Shown here one piece after another: positions 6,164 through 11,235 of a DNA stretch of 11,235 nt; within the stretch, counting starts at the first letter, position 1, and each line of letters begins with the position of its first letter. Below the pieces are notes generated by a model. It was given only the letters and a program-made list of their open reading frames with translations, was not told the DNA's origin and searched no databases. A program made the position numbers and the translations under genes. Source of the DNA: Cycloclasticus sp. (GTDB lineage: Bacteria; Pseudomonadota; Gammaproteobacteria; Methylococcales; Cycloclasticaceae); assembly GCA_012960055.1 (NCBI GenBank), contig DUCA01000202.1, forward strand, positions 1-11,235, written 5' to 3'.

Positions 6164-8395
6164 TTAAACATTCTCGTTACCACGGCACCATTGGGTTACT
6201 TGATTAATAGACGATGAGTAACCCAAGTCTGCGATTTGTTGCAAACGTTCATATTCCAGTGTTCCAACAGCATCAACTGAGAGCAGTAGGTATAAACTGG
6301 TTAAGCTTTTCTCATCGGTCTGCATGCTTTTATTAACAGCAGCTAATGTCATGGAGCGGGAGATAATATCAAAAATACTGGGAATATATTCTTTTCGACG
6401 AAAAGGGTTTAAGCGTGCGAACAAAAGCTTTAGCCCAGAACCCGACATCAGGCGGCTTTCATTGCTGGCTAAATCGACTTTAGGTGAAATATCTACGGCG
6501 ATAATTTTACCGCCGGAATAAAGGTCATTCATCACGTCAATGGGCAGGTTATTGAGTACACCACCATCAACTAATAAATCACCCGATTTAATAACAGGGG
6601 GAATCATCGCCGGCAGACTCATGCTCGCTCTAAGGGCGTCGGCGATAGAGCCTCTGGTATGGATAACCTGTTCCGCACGGGTTAAATTTGTGGAGACACA
6701 AAAAAAGGGAATAAATAAATCTTCAATCCTCTTGTCTCCTAGGGCGCCCTCAAGGTTCTTTTCAATTTTTTTACCTTTAATGAGCGAAATAATAGGTAGA
6801 GTAAAATCAAAAAATCGTCGGAAATATTGTGAACATAAATCAAAGATTTTGTTTGAATCGTACTGTAGTGCAACAGCGGCAGCGATAATGCCGCCAATGC
6901 TGGTTCCACCAACGGTATCAATGGTTACGCCGTTTTCTTCTAATGCGCGAATCACGCCGATGTGAGCATAACCACGCGCACCACCCCCACCCAAAACGAG
7001 TGAGTTTGCTTGCCCGGTGAGAATTCTGGCGAGTCGCGCATAATCTTCTGATTGTTCTTTGCGAACATGGTAGAAGCTTATAATCCTACGTTCATCTAAC
7101 CAGTGCTTGGTACCTGATATTTCTGTTGTGTCGGCAGGGTGAATGAGAATTAGGCTTTGTTTTAGATGGCTGGAAAAATCCCACAAGGCGTTAATTTTCT
7201 TTTCTTGCTCACTTTTTTTCACGTCTGAATCAAAGTCAGCCACCAGCAATAAATGATCGGCTTGTCGAACGGCTCGTTCAGACCAATTGGACCAAGGGCC
7301 GTCGGCAATCAAAATAACATTCTCATAGGTGGCTTCTTTTTTATGGAGCCATTGTGAAATATCCGTGTTTCTAATGCTGGTGCTGGGTTCGTTGGCAACG
7401 CCTTCACGGTCGAGTTCTTTGTCAATGTCTTGCGCTGTAAAGCAGGCTGTCGAGCCGGTGAATTTCATTGTTTCAAAAAGGGATGCGACAAATTCGCTGA
7501 TATCAAAGCCTTCGTGAACAGGGGTGATGACAAACGTGGTTCCTTTTTGACGTTGCTGCGCCTTATTGGCGATTTGGTTTCTTAGCCTTGTTGCAACGAT
7601 GCGGGCAACCCGCAGTATGATTTGCGGGTGGGAGCTGGTCAGTTTTTCAAAGCCCGTGCTTGAAAGCCTAGCCAAGACAGTATCGCGTGCTGCCGTTAAT
7701 GTAGATTGGCGTTCAGAACGGGTGAGTAATGCAACTTCGCCGACCGTTTCGCCCGCGACTATTTCAGTCACAAGCCGGTGCCGGCCATTGCCTTCATCAA
7801 TAGTGGCTCGCATTCTTCCTGATAGGATTAAATAGATTGAATCGCCGTTGTCTCCTTCGCGGTAGAGTACTTCCCCGCTATTGAGTCTTCGCCACTCGAT
7901 GCCACCTAACAATTTTTGGAGACCGGCTGGGTCATAAAGGCCGAATAAACGGCTCATATAAGTCGCAAATTGTGCTCTATGGATGATGTTTCGGATGGTT
8001 TTATCAAATTGGAACTGAGCGCTAGGAGACTGATTTAATAATGGGGTTAATGTTTTATTCTCAATAGACAGCAGCACAGTGGGTTCGGCAGCGACTAAGG
8101 AAACGTCTCCTTTGACGCTTAAACGGGAGTTAAAGTGACCGACTAGCGAGCCCGCTTCAAATTCATCAATGGCCTGTTTGCCCGTAATGTGATTCTCTAA
8201 AACGAAAGAGAGTTTGCCCGAAACGATGATATAAACTGAATGTTGGTTCTCGTAATTGAACAACATCTTTTCGTTAGTTTGTAGCGTTAATTCACCACTA
8301 TGTTTTGCAAGTTCCTCTAACATAGCAGTGTCCATCCGCATAAGATCGGGTGAGTTTCGCAGAATATCGTATCGATCTTTAATGGTGATGTTCAT
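6164..8395 (-). CDS. Patatin-like serine esterase with two cyclic-nucleotide-type domains (NTE family)
   Basis: A 743-aa soluble protein with the architecture of the bacterial NTE/patatin family. Two CAP-like cyclic-nucleotide-binding folds come first: residues about 15-125 (LFNYENQHSVYIIVSGKL) and about 150-265 (REGDNGDSIYLILSGRM, then AGETVGEVALL). A middle segment (286-455) resembles the P-loop-like linker of these proteins without a clear Walker A. The patatin domain runs from about 466 to 640: oxyanion loop GGGGARGYAHIG (469-480), nucleophile GTSIG with Ser499, and the catalytic Asp610 in DGG. Members hydrolyse lysophospholipids or other acyl esters; the substrate here is unknown. There is no transmembrane segment. 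Upstream of the chosen start there is no Shine-Dalgarno; the sequence before it reads CCCAGACCTT. No terminator is visible between its stop and mtoX, so read-through into mtoX is possible. A link to methanethiol metabolism is not evident. Confidence 0.9.
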   Translation of the reverse strand: MNITIKDRYDILRNSPDLMRMDTAMLEELAKHSGELTLQTNEKMLFNYENQHSVYIIVSGKLSFVLENHITGKQAIDEFEAGSLVGHFNSRLSVKGDVSLVAAEPTVLLSIENKTLTPLLNQSPSAQFQFDKTIRNIIHRAQFATYMSRLFGLYDPAGLQKLLGGIEWRRLNSGEVLYREGDNGDSIYLILSGRMRATIDEGNGRHRLVTEIVAGETVGEVALLTRSERQSTLTAARDTVLARLSSTGFEKLTSSHPQIILRVARIVATRLRNQIANKAQQRQKGTTFVITPVHEGFDISEFVASLFETMKFTGSTACFTAQDIDKELDREGVANEPSTSIRNTDISQWLHKKEATYENVILIADGPWSNWSERAVRQADHLLLVADFDSDVKKSEQEKKINALWDFSSHLKQSLILIHPADTTEISGTKHWLDERRIISFYHVRKEQSEDYARLARILTGQANSLVLGGGGARGYAHIGVIRALEENGVTIDTVGGTSIGGIIAAAVALQYDSNKIFDLCSQYFRRFFDFTLPIISLIKGKKIEKNLEGALGDKRIEDLFIPFFCVSTNLTRAEQVIHTRGSIADALRASMSLPAMIPPVIKSGDLLVDGGVLNNLPIDVMNDLYSGGKIIAVDISPKVDLASNESRLMSGSGLKLLFARLNPFRRKEYIPSIFDIISRSMTLAAVNKSMQTDEKSLTSLYLLLSVDAVGTLEYERLQQIADLGYSSSINQVTQWCRGNENV

Positions 8396-8457
8396 AAGGT
8401 CTGGGGGTTGTTCATAGTCCAGGTGCTAATGCGCTTGTTGTCATTATGCACGACAAG

Positions 8458-8484
8458 GCCGGCTTGTGTTAAAAACAAGCCGGC
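8458..8484 (-). terminator. Hairpin downstream of the DUF4242 gene, possible terminator
   Basis: A perfect 10-bp GC-rich inverted repeat (8458-8467 with 8475-8484) with a 7-nt loop sits 14 nt after the DUF4242 stop. On the minus strand the bases after the stem are CTTGTCG, so there is no real U-tract. It may stop transcription poorly, or protect the 3' end of the message, rather than terminate. Confidence 0.5.
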
Positions 8485-8498
8485 TCTATTTAGTACGT

Positions 8499-8774
8499 TT
8501 AAGCTTCTGATGTTGTGGGGTCGATAATAGATTTCACCTCTGAAATACGGTTTGCAGGAAAGCCGCCCCTTTCGGCGTGCTCACGAACAGCTTCTTCGTT
8601 TGGGGCGATATAAACACAATAAATCTTATCGTTAGTGACGAAGCTTTCGAGCCACTGTGTTTGGCTGCCCATTTCTCGCAACACCCCGCAAGACGTCTGC
8701 GAGATGCCTTGTAACGCTTCATTGGATAATTTCCCTACGTCTGGTATTTCACGTTCAATTATATATTTTGGCAT
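8499..8774 (-). CDS. DUF4242 family small protein (SCO4226-like, putative metal-binding)
   Basis: A 91-aa protein beginning MPKYIIEREIPDVGKLS and containing ISQTSCGVLREMG (25-36), KIYCVYIAPNE (50-60), VREHAERGGFPANRI (63-77) and a C-terminal IIDPTT. This is the DUF4242 pattern, predicted to be a ferredoxin-like alpha/beta fold. The Streptomyces member SCO4226 binds nickel, but I cannot say that this one does; candidate ligands are Cys29, Cys53 and His66. The start at 8774 is chosen over an in-frame ATG ten codons upstream because AAGGAG lies 5 nt before it and because family proteins begin MPKY. It is divergent from the GlxA-type regulator. The 37-bp element shared with mtoX begins 118 bp upstream in the same relative orientation as at mtoX, so the two genes are probably co-regulated. 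No signal peptide is present. Its function is unknown. Confidence 0.9.
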   Translation of the reverse strand: MPKYIIEREIPDVGKLSNEALQGISQTSCGVLREMGSQTQWLESFVTNDKIYCVYIAPNEEAVREHAERGGFPANRISEVKSIIDPTTSEA

Positions 8775-8891
8775 GATGACTCCTTGGTTATGATTTAAAG
8801 ACAAAACAGAGCATATGCCATCAATTGAATGATTGGACTTGCGGCCCCTTTAGCATAGAGGTTTATTTTGATGCTTAAAACAACGTATAGT

Positions 8892-8928
8892 AAGGTCGAT
8901 TTCTGACAAAAGCGTGCTATATATGCCA
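8892..8928. promoter_or_regulatory. 37-bp conserved operator between the DUF4242 gene and the GlxA-type regulator
   Basis: This is the second copy of the element found upstream of mtoX: AAGGTCGA-N5-GACAA-N3-CGTGCTA-N2-TATGCCA, identical at 28 of 37 positions with all differences in the three spacers. Relative to the DUF4242 gene it has the same orientation as at mtoX, which fits activation of that gene. Relative to the regulator gene it covers the likely transcription start and the first codons: the final ATGCCA is the proposed start of that gene. A TATAGT box at 8886-8891 could be the -10 of the regulator gene, in which case binding here would repress it. This is inference from position. Confidence 0.75.
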
Positions 8929-9933
8929 AACATAACCATTTCTATCCTCGCCATCGAGGAAACCATGATTTACACCTTGGCGGGTCCCTACGATATTTTT
9001 TCAACAGCGGCTGTTTGTAGCCAGCAAATGGCACCGAAAAAAGCAACTTTTGTGACCCAAACATCGATCGTTGGTTTAAAGAAAGGTACATTGACTTGTT
9101 ACAAAGGCTTAACAATCGAATGCCAGCAGTCACTTGATGAGGTTAAAAAGACAGACCTTATTCTCATTCCATCCGTTGAGTTTATTAATCAACCGTTCTT
9201 AAGCAAGTACCCTGAATTGAAAGATTGGCTGGTGGAGCATTATAAAAAAGGCGCCGTTATTGCCAGTGTGTGTGCCGGTTCATTTTTATTGGCAGAAACA
9301 GGATTGCTCGATGGCAAAATAGCCACAACCCATTGGGCGTTTGCTGATGATATGCAAGAGCAGTTTCCTGATGTTGATGTTCATAGCGATAAAATCATTA
9401 CAGAACAAGGTAATATTATTTGTGCAGGTGGGGCAACGTCATGGCAAGATCTTGTAAGTCATCTAATAGAAAAATACTCGTCTATTAGTACCGCTAAATA
9501 TATCGATCAGTTTTTCCTGCTAAATTCTCATCAAGCAGGTCAACAGCCCTATAAGTTACTTAAAAGTATGACGTCCCATGAAGATAAGGTTATTAAAGAG
9601 TCACAAGAGTTGATTGAAGAAAGTTTGATAGAGCAAGAACTATTGGCTAAAGTCACACAGGCATCAGGCCTGCCAGAAAGGACATTTAAACGACGTTTTA
9701 AAATGGCGACAAAGCAAACACCGAATGAATATATTCAGAATGTAAGAATTGATACGGCTAAAAATTTATTGTTGATATCTTCTTTCACAGTTCAAGAAAC
9801 AGCGGAACAAGTTGGGCTGATGGATGGCAGTTACTTTAGGCGCCTGTTTAAGCGAAAAACAGGTTTGAGTGCTCAAGACTTCCGAAGAAGCTTTGCAAGT
9901 TCTGCGAAGTCAAAAAAAATGTTACGAAAATAA
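8923..9933 (+). CDS. GlxA-type transcriptional regulator (DJ-1/PfpI domain plus AraC HTH)
   Basis: A 336-aa regulator. Residue numbers here count from the GTG at 8914, three codons upstream. The N-terminal half (about 5-190) is a class I glutamine amidotransferase/DJ-1-like sensor domain with ILAIEETMIYTLAGPYDIFS at its start and the elbow ASVCAGSFLLAETGLLDG, which keeps Cys120. The C-terminal part (about 225-325) is an AraC/XylS DNA-binding unit with two helix-turn-helix motifs, near 243-263 (VTQASGLPERTFKRRF) and 293-314 (ETAEQVGLMDGSYFRRLFKR). Related proteins bind small metabolites in the first domain and activate nearby catabolic genes. ATG at 8923 is preferred because the family begins just before the first beta strand; no Shine-Dalgarno is seen for either start. 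The conserved element at its own 5' end and at mtoX makes it the leading candidate for control of methanethiol oxidation; the effector is unknown. Confidence 0.91.
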   Translation: MPNITISILAIEETMIYTLAGPYDIFSTAAVCSQQMAPKKATFVTQTSIVGLKKGTLTCYKGLTIECQQSLDEVKKTDLILIPSVEFINQPFLSKYPELKDWLVEHYKKGAVIASVCAGSFLLAETGLLDGKIATTHWAFADDMQEQFPDVDVHSDKIITEQGNIICAGGATSWQDLVSHLIEKYSSISTAKYIDQFFLLNSHQAGQQPYKLLKSMTSHEDKVIKESQELIEESLIEQELLAKVTQASGLPERTFKRRFKMATKQTPNEYIQNVRIDTAKNLLLISSFTVQETAEQVGLMDGSYFRRLFKRKTGLSAQDFRRSFASSAKSKKMLRK

Positions 9934-9943
9934 GAGTACGCCA

Positions 9944-10014
9944 TGGCTAGCATTCGACCTATATAGACTGAACTTTCTGTCTGTGTCAGTGTCTCTGCAT
10001 CTGCCGGTGATGCA
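9944..10014 (+). promoter_or_regulatory. Regulator-mddA intergenic region: partial operator-like words and an inverted repeat
   Basis: The 139-nt gap before mddA has no gene. It holds TGGC, TAGCA and TTCGACC followed by TATATAG (9944-9966), which are the words of the mtoX operator in the same order and pointing toward mddA, but with the middle part missing. Further on, TGCATC (9996-10001) and GATGCA (10009-10014) form a 6-bp inverted repeat followed by TTATTT, which might be a weak terminator for the regulator gene. No convincing -35/-10 pair could be fixed. All of this is tentative. Confidence 0.3.
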
Positions 10015-10072
10015 TTATTTCGTGTTACAGGCATAATAAAACAAGAATTTTTAAATATAAAGGGAGAGGGTT

Positions 10073-10795
10073 ATGCGAGTATTGGTGATGCTGTACGGAG
10101 TGGTTAGTTATTTTCTATTTTTTGGAGTATTCGTTTACTTCATGGGTTTTGTCGGCGATGTGTTTGTGCCGATTTCAATTTCATCAGAGGTTGAAGAATA
10201 TTCATCCAATGCCTTAATGGTTAATATTGGCTTAATGTTGATGTGGGGCGTGCAACACAGCGTGATGGCGCGTGGTTGGTTTAAAGAAATGATTTCTTCA
10301 GTTGTTCCTCATCACGTTGAACGCAGTACCTATGTGTTAGCATCAGCTATCGTTTTAGCCGCATTAATGTACTACTGGCAACCAATGGAAGGCATCATTT
10401 GGCAAGTTGAAAACCCCATGTTAGTTAATGCGTTGTGGGGCTTTTTCGGTTTAGGTTGGGCGCTTATCTTTTTAGCGACGTTCCTAACAGATCACTTTGA
10501 CCTGTTTGGCCTACGTCAATCGTGGTTAAATTTTGTTAAAAAGCCCTATACACCTGTTGTGTTTACGGAAGTGCTTTTCTACCGTTGGATTCGTCACCCA
10601 ATGATGCTGGGCTTATTCATCGCATTTTGGTCGTTGCCAACAATGACAGTCGGTCATCTGGTGTTCTCAATCGGCATGTCTATTTATGTGTTAATGGGTA
10701 TTCACTTTGAAGAAAAAGGCTTAGTTAAAGACCTTGGTCAAACGTATGTGGATTATCAAAAACGCACATCAAAAGTCATTCCAAAGGTTTACTAA
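10073..10795 (+). CDS. mddA: Methanethiol S-methyltransferase-like membrane protein (MddA/NnrU-type)
   Basis: A 240-aa integral membrane protein with five or six hydrophobic segments (about 4-26, 47-62, 85-103, 118-138, 178-212). It belongs to the isoprenylcysteine methyltransferase/NnrU-like superfamily. Family signatures are QHSVMARGWFK (61-71), VERSTYVL (82-89), FGLRQSW (145-151), the SAM-binding stretch YRWIRHPMMLG (170-180) and the C-terminal HFEEKGLVKDLGQTYVDYQKR. These match the MddA group, which methylates methanethiol to dimethyl sulfide with SAM. The start has a strong purine-rich GGGAGAGGG site just upstream. Context supports the call: mtoX is in the same window and metK follows on the same strand. 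NnrU-type proteins of unknown substrate share much of the sequence, so the substrate is inferred. A perfect terminator lies 11 nt after the stop. Confidence 0.83.
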   Translation: MRVLVMLYGVVSYFLFFGVFVYFMGFVGDVFVPISISSEVEEYSSNALMVNIGLMLMWGVQHSVMARGWFKEMISSVVPHHVERSTYVLASAIVLAALMYYWQPMEGIIWQVENPMLVNALWGFFGLGWALIFLATFLTDHFDLFGLRQSWLNFVKKPYTPVVFTEVLFYRWIRHPMMLGLFIAFWSLPTMTVGHLVFSIGMSIYVLMGIHFEEKGLVKDLGQTYVDYQKRTSKVIPKVY

Positions 10796-10806
10796 CATAG
10801 ATTATT

Positions 10807-10841
10807 CAAGGGCTTGGCGTTGCCAAGCCCTTGATTTTTTT
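10807..10841 (+). terminator. Strong intrinsic terminator after mddA
   Basis: A perfect 12-bp stem (10807-10818 with 10822-10833) closes a GTT loop and is followed by an A and seven T residues. It lies 11 nt after the mddA stop and separates mddA from the metK transcript. Confidence 0.95.
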
Positions 10842-10858
10842 GGGGCATGCTCTAAAAT
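10831..10858 (+). promoter_or_regulatory. Probable promoter of the riboswitch-metK transcript
   Basis: TTGATT (10831-10836) and TAAAAT (10853-10858) are separated by 16 bp, a reasonable sigma-70 pair. The predicted start near 10865 falls on the first base of the riboswitch P1 helix. The -35 box uses the last bases of the mddA terminator, so the two signals are packed together. Confidence 0.6.
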
Positions 10859-10864
10859 GTCCCC

Positions 10865-10935
10865 TCTTGAATAAGGAACGCTGCGACAGGGCTCCCCTGC
10901 TAGGCTTATTCAAGGTTCAGAATTTAACGGCGTTC
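10865..10935 (+). ncRNA. S-adenosylhomocysteine (SAH) riboswitch upstream of metK
   Basis: The layout matches the SAH riboswitch class. P1 is a perfect 10-bp helix (CTTGAATAAG at 10866-10875 with CTTATTCAAG at 10905-10914). Inside it lies the conserved GCTGCGAC-type core (10880-10887), a short P2 hairpin CAGGG/CCCTG (10887-10891 with 10895-10899) and the conserved GCTAGGCT that closes on P1. Downstream, AACGGCGTTC supplies GCGTTC (10930-10935), which pairs with GAACGC (10876-10881) to form the 6-bp pseudoknot typical of the class. Known members switch genes on when SAH accumulates and usually control ahcY, metH or metF. Here it precedes metK, which may head a SAM-cycle operon containing ahcY beyond the window. 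Confidence 0.9.
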
Positions 10936-11028
10936 ATTATTAACAGGAAACTGAAATAATGGGCGTTGTGCAGAAGTGATCCAATCACTTTCTACCCTTC
11001 TTGGTAACAACATAAGACTCATCTTCGG

Positions 11029-11052
11029 TGCCTATTTTTATAATGAGGCAGG
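11029..11052 (+). promoter_or_regulatory. Possible ribosome-site hairpin of metK
   Basis: TGCCT (11029-11033) can pair with AGGCA (11046-11050), covering part of the metK Shine-Dalgarno region GAGGCAGG (11045-11052). This 5-bp stem could be the expression platform through which the upstream riboswitch controls translation. The stem is short and its 12-nt loop is A/T-rich, so this is only a candidate. Confidence 0.35.
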
Positions 11053-11058
11053 TTTATT

Positions 11059-11235
11059 ATGAGCAATAATTTTATTTTTACATCTGAATCGGTGTCTGAA
11101 GGGCATCCAGATAAAGTAGCAGATCAGATTTCCGACGCGATGTTAGATGCGTTGTTAACACAAGACCCAGCATCACGTGTTGCGGTTGAAACCATGGTAA
11201 AAACAGGCATGGTTATTTTGGCCGGTGAAGTGACG
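11059..11235 (+). CDS. metK: S-adenosylmethionine synthetase, N-terminal part
   Basis: The first 59 codons of MetK, cut by the right edge. The enzyme makes SAM from methionine and ATP in the cytoplasm. The diagnostic N-terminal block FTSESVSEGHPDKVADQISD is followed by ALLTQDPASRVAVETMVKTGMVILAGEVT, near-universal in bacterial MetK; His16 of GHPDK contacts the triphosphate and Asp18 is a metal ligand in the family. A Shine-Dalgarno-like GAGGCAGG lies 6 nt before the ATG. The 5' leader is about 190 nt and carries an SAH riboswitch. Its product supplies the methyl donor needed by the MddA-like enzyme just upstream. Confidence 0.98.
   Translation, partial: MSNNFIFTSESVSEGHPDKVADQISDAMLDALLTQDPASRVAVETMVKTGMVILAGEVT

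Noticed and set aside
6103..6166. Short plus-strand reading frame beginning ATGCCA at the mtoX operator, resembling a remnant of the regulator start
   Set aside because: Similarity to the regulator gene ends right after ATGCCA, so it is better explained as the conserved operator than as a duplicated gene fragment.
8396..8419. Seven-codon leader ORF (MNNPQTL) overlapping the patatin start by an ATGA-type overlap
   Set aside because: No Shine-Dalgarno before it, and short ORFs of this kind arise by chance.
8438..8456. TTGTC-N9-GACAA inverted repeat upstream of the patatin gene
   Set aside because: Short, and mostly overlapped by the arms of the adjacent larger hairpin region; no second copy was seen to support an operator.
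8775..8804. Ten-codon N-terminal extension of the DUF4242 gene starting at 8804
   Set aside because: AAGGAG lies 5 nt before the ATG at 8774, and family members begin at MPKY.
8914..8922. GTG start three codons upstream for the GlxA-type regulator
   Set aside because: No ribosome site, and the extra residues fall outside the family N-terminus. The ATG at 8923 is preferred, though neither start is strongly supported.
10973..10991. 7-bp AAGTGAT/ATCACTT hairpin between the riboswitch and metK
   Set aside because: No T-run follows, so it is not an intrinsic terminator, and no pairing with riboswitch strands was seen that would make it a clear expression platform.
11039..11044. Perfect TATAAT just before metK
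   Set aside because: No -35 box at a usable distance, and a start about 7 nt downstream would lie almost at the ATG, losing the Shine-Dalgarno. More likely part of the A/T-rich leader.

Overview
The window reads as chromosome of a gammaproteobacterium with a GC content that looks to be in the mid-40s. The closest fit is a marine, sulfur-cycling, methylotroph-like lineage such as the Methylophaga/Cycloclasticus group. That placement is an inference from gene content and protein style, not from a marker gene. No mobile element, CRISPR array, tRNA or rRNA was seen.

The theme is methanethiol (CH3SH) and one-carbon metabolism. On the minus strand, reading right to left from 6015 to 1, lie: a periplasmic SBP56-type methanethiol oxidase (mtoX); a SCO1/SenC-type copper-delivery protein; a MauG/cytochrome c peroxidase-like dihaem protein; glutathione-dependent formaldehyde dehydrogenase (adhC/frmA); S-formylglutathione hydrolase (fghA); and a DUF4202 protein that runs off the left edge. 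Together they form a route: MtoX turns methanethiol into formaldehyde, sulfide and H2O2, and AdhC and FghA take the formaldehyde on to formate. A strong terminator just after mtoX suggests that the oxidase is made in excess over the genes behind it.

The middle (6164-8928) holds a large patatin-type esterase with two cyclic-nucleotide-type domains (minus), a small DUF4242 protein (minus), and, divergent from it, a GlxA-type transcription factor (DJ-1/PfpI domain plus AraC HTH, plus strand).

The right side (plus strand) holds a membrane methyltransferase resembling MddA, which methylates methanethiol to dimethyl sulfide using SAM. A textbook terminator follows, then a promoter, a well-formed S-adenosylhomocysteine (SAH) riboswitch and the start of metK (SAM synthetase). 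Methanethiol oxidation, methanethiol methylation and the SAM supply therefore sit side by side.

The best new signal is a 37-bp element found twice, upstream of mtoX and in the DUF4242/glxA intergenic region. The copies are identical at 28 of 37 positions, and all nine differences fall in three spacers. Its four conserved blocks recur about every 10 bp on one DNA face, as expected for a dimer of an AraC-type regulator. The simplest model is that the GlxA-type protein controls mtoX, the DUF4242 gene and itself.
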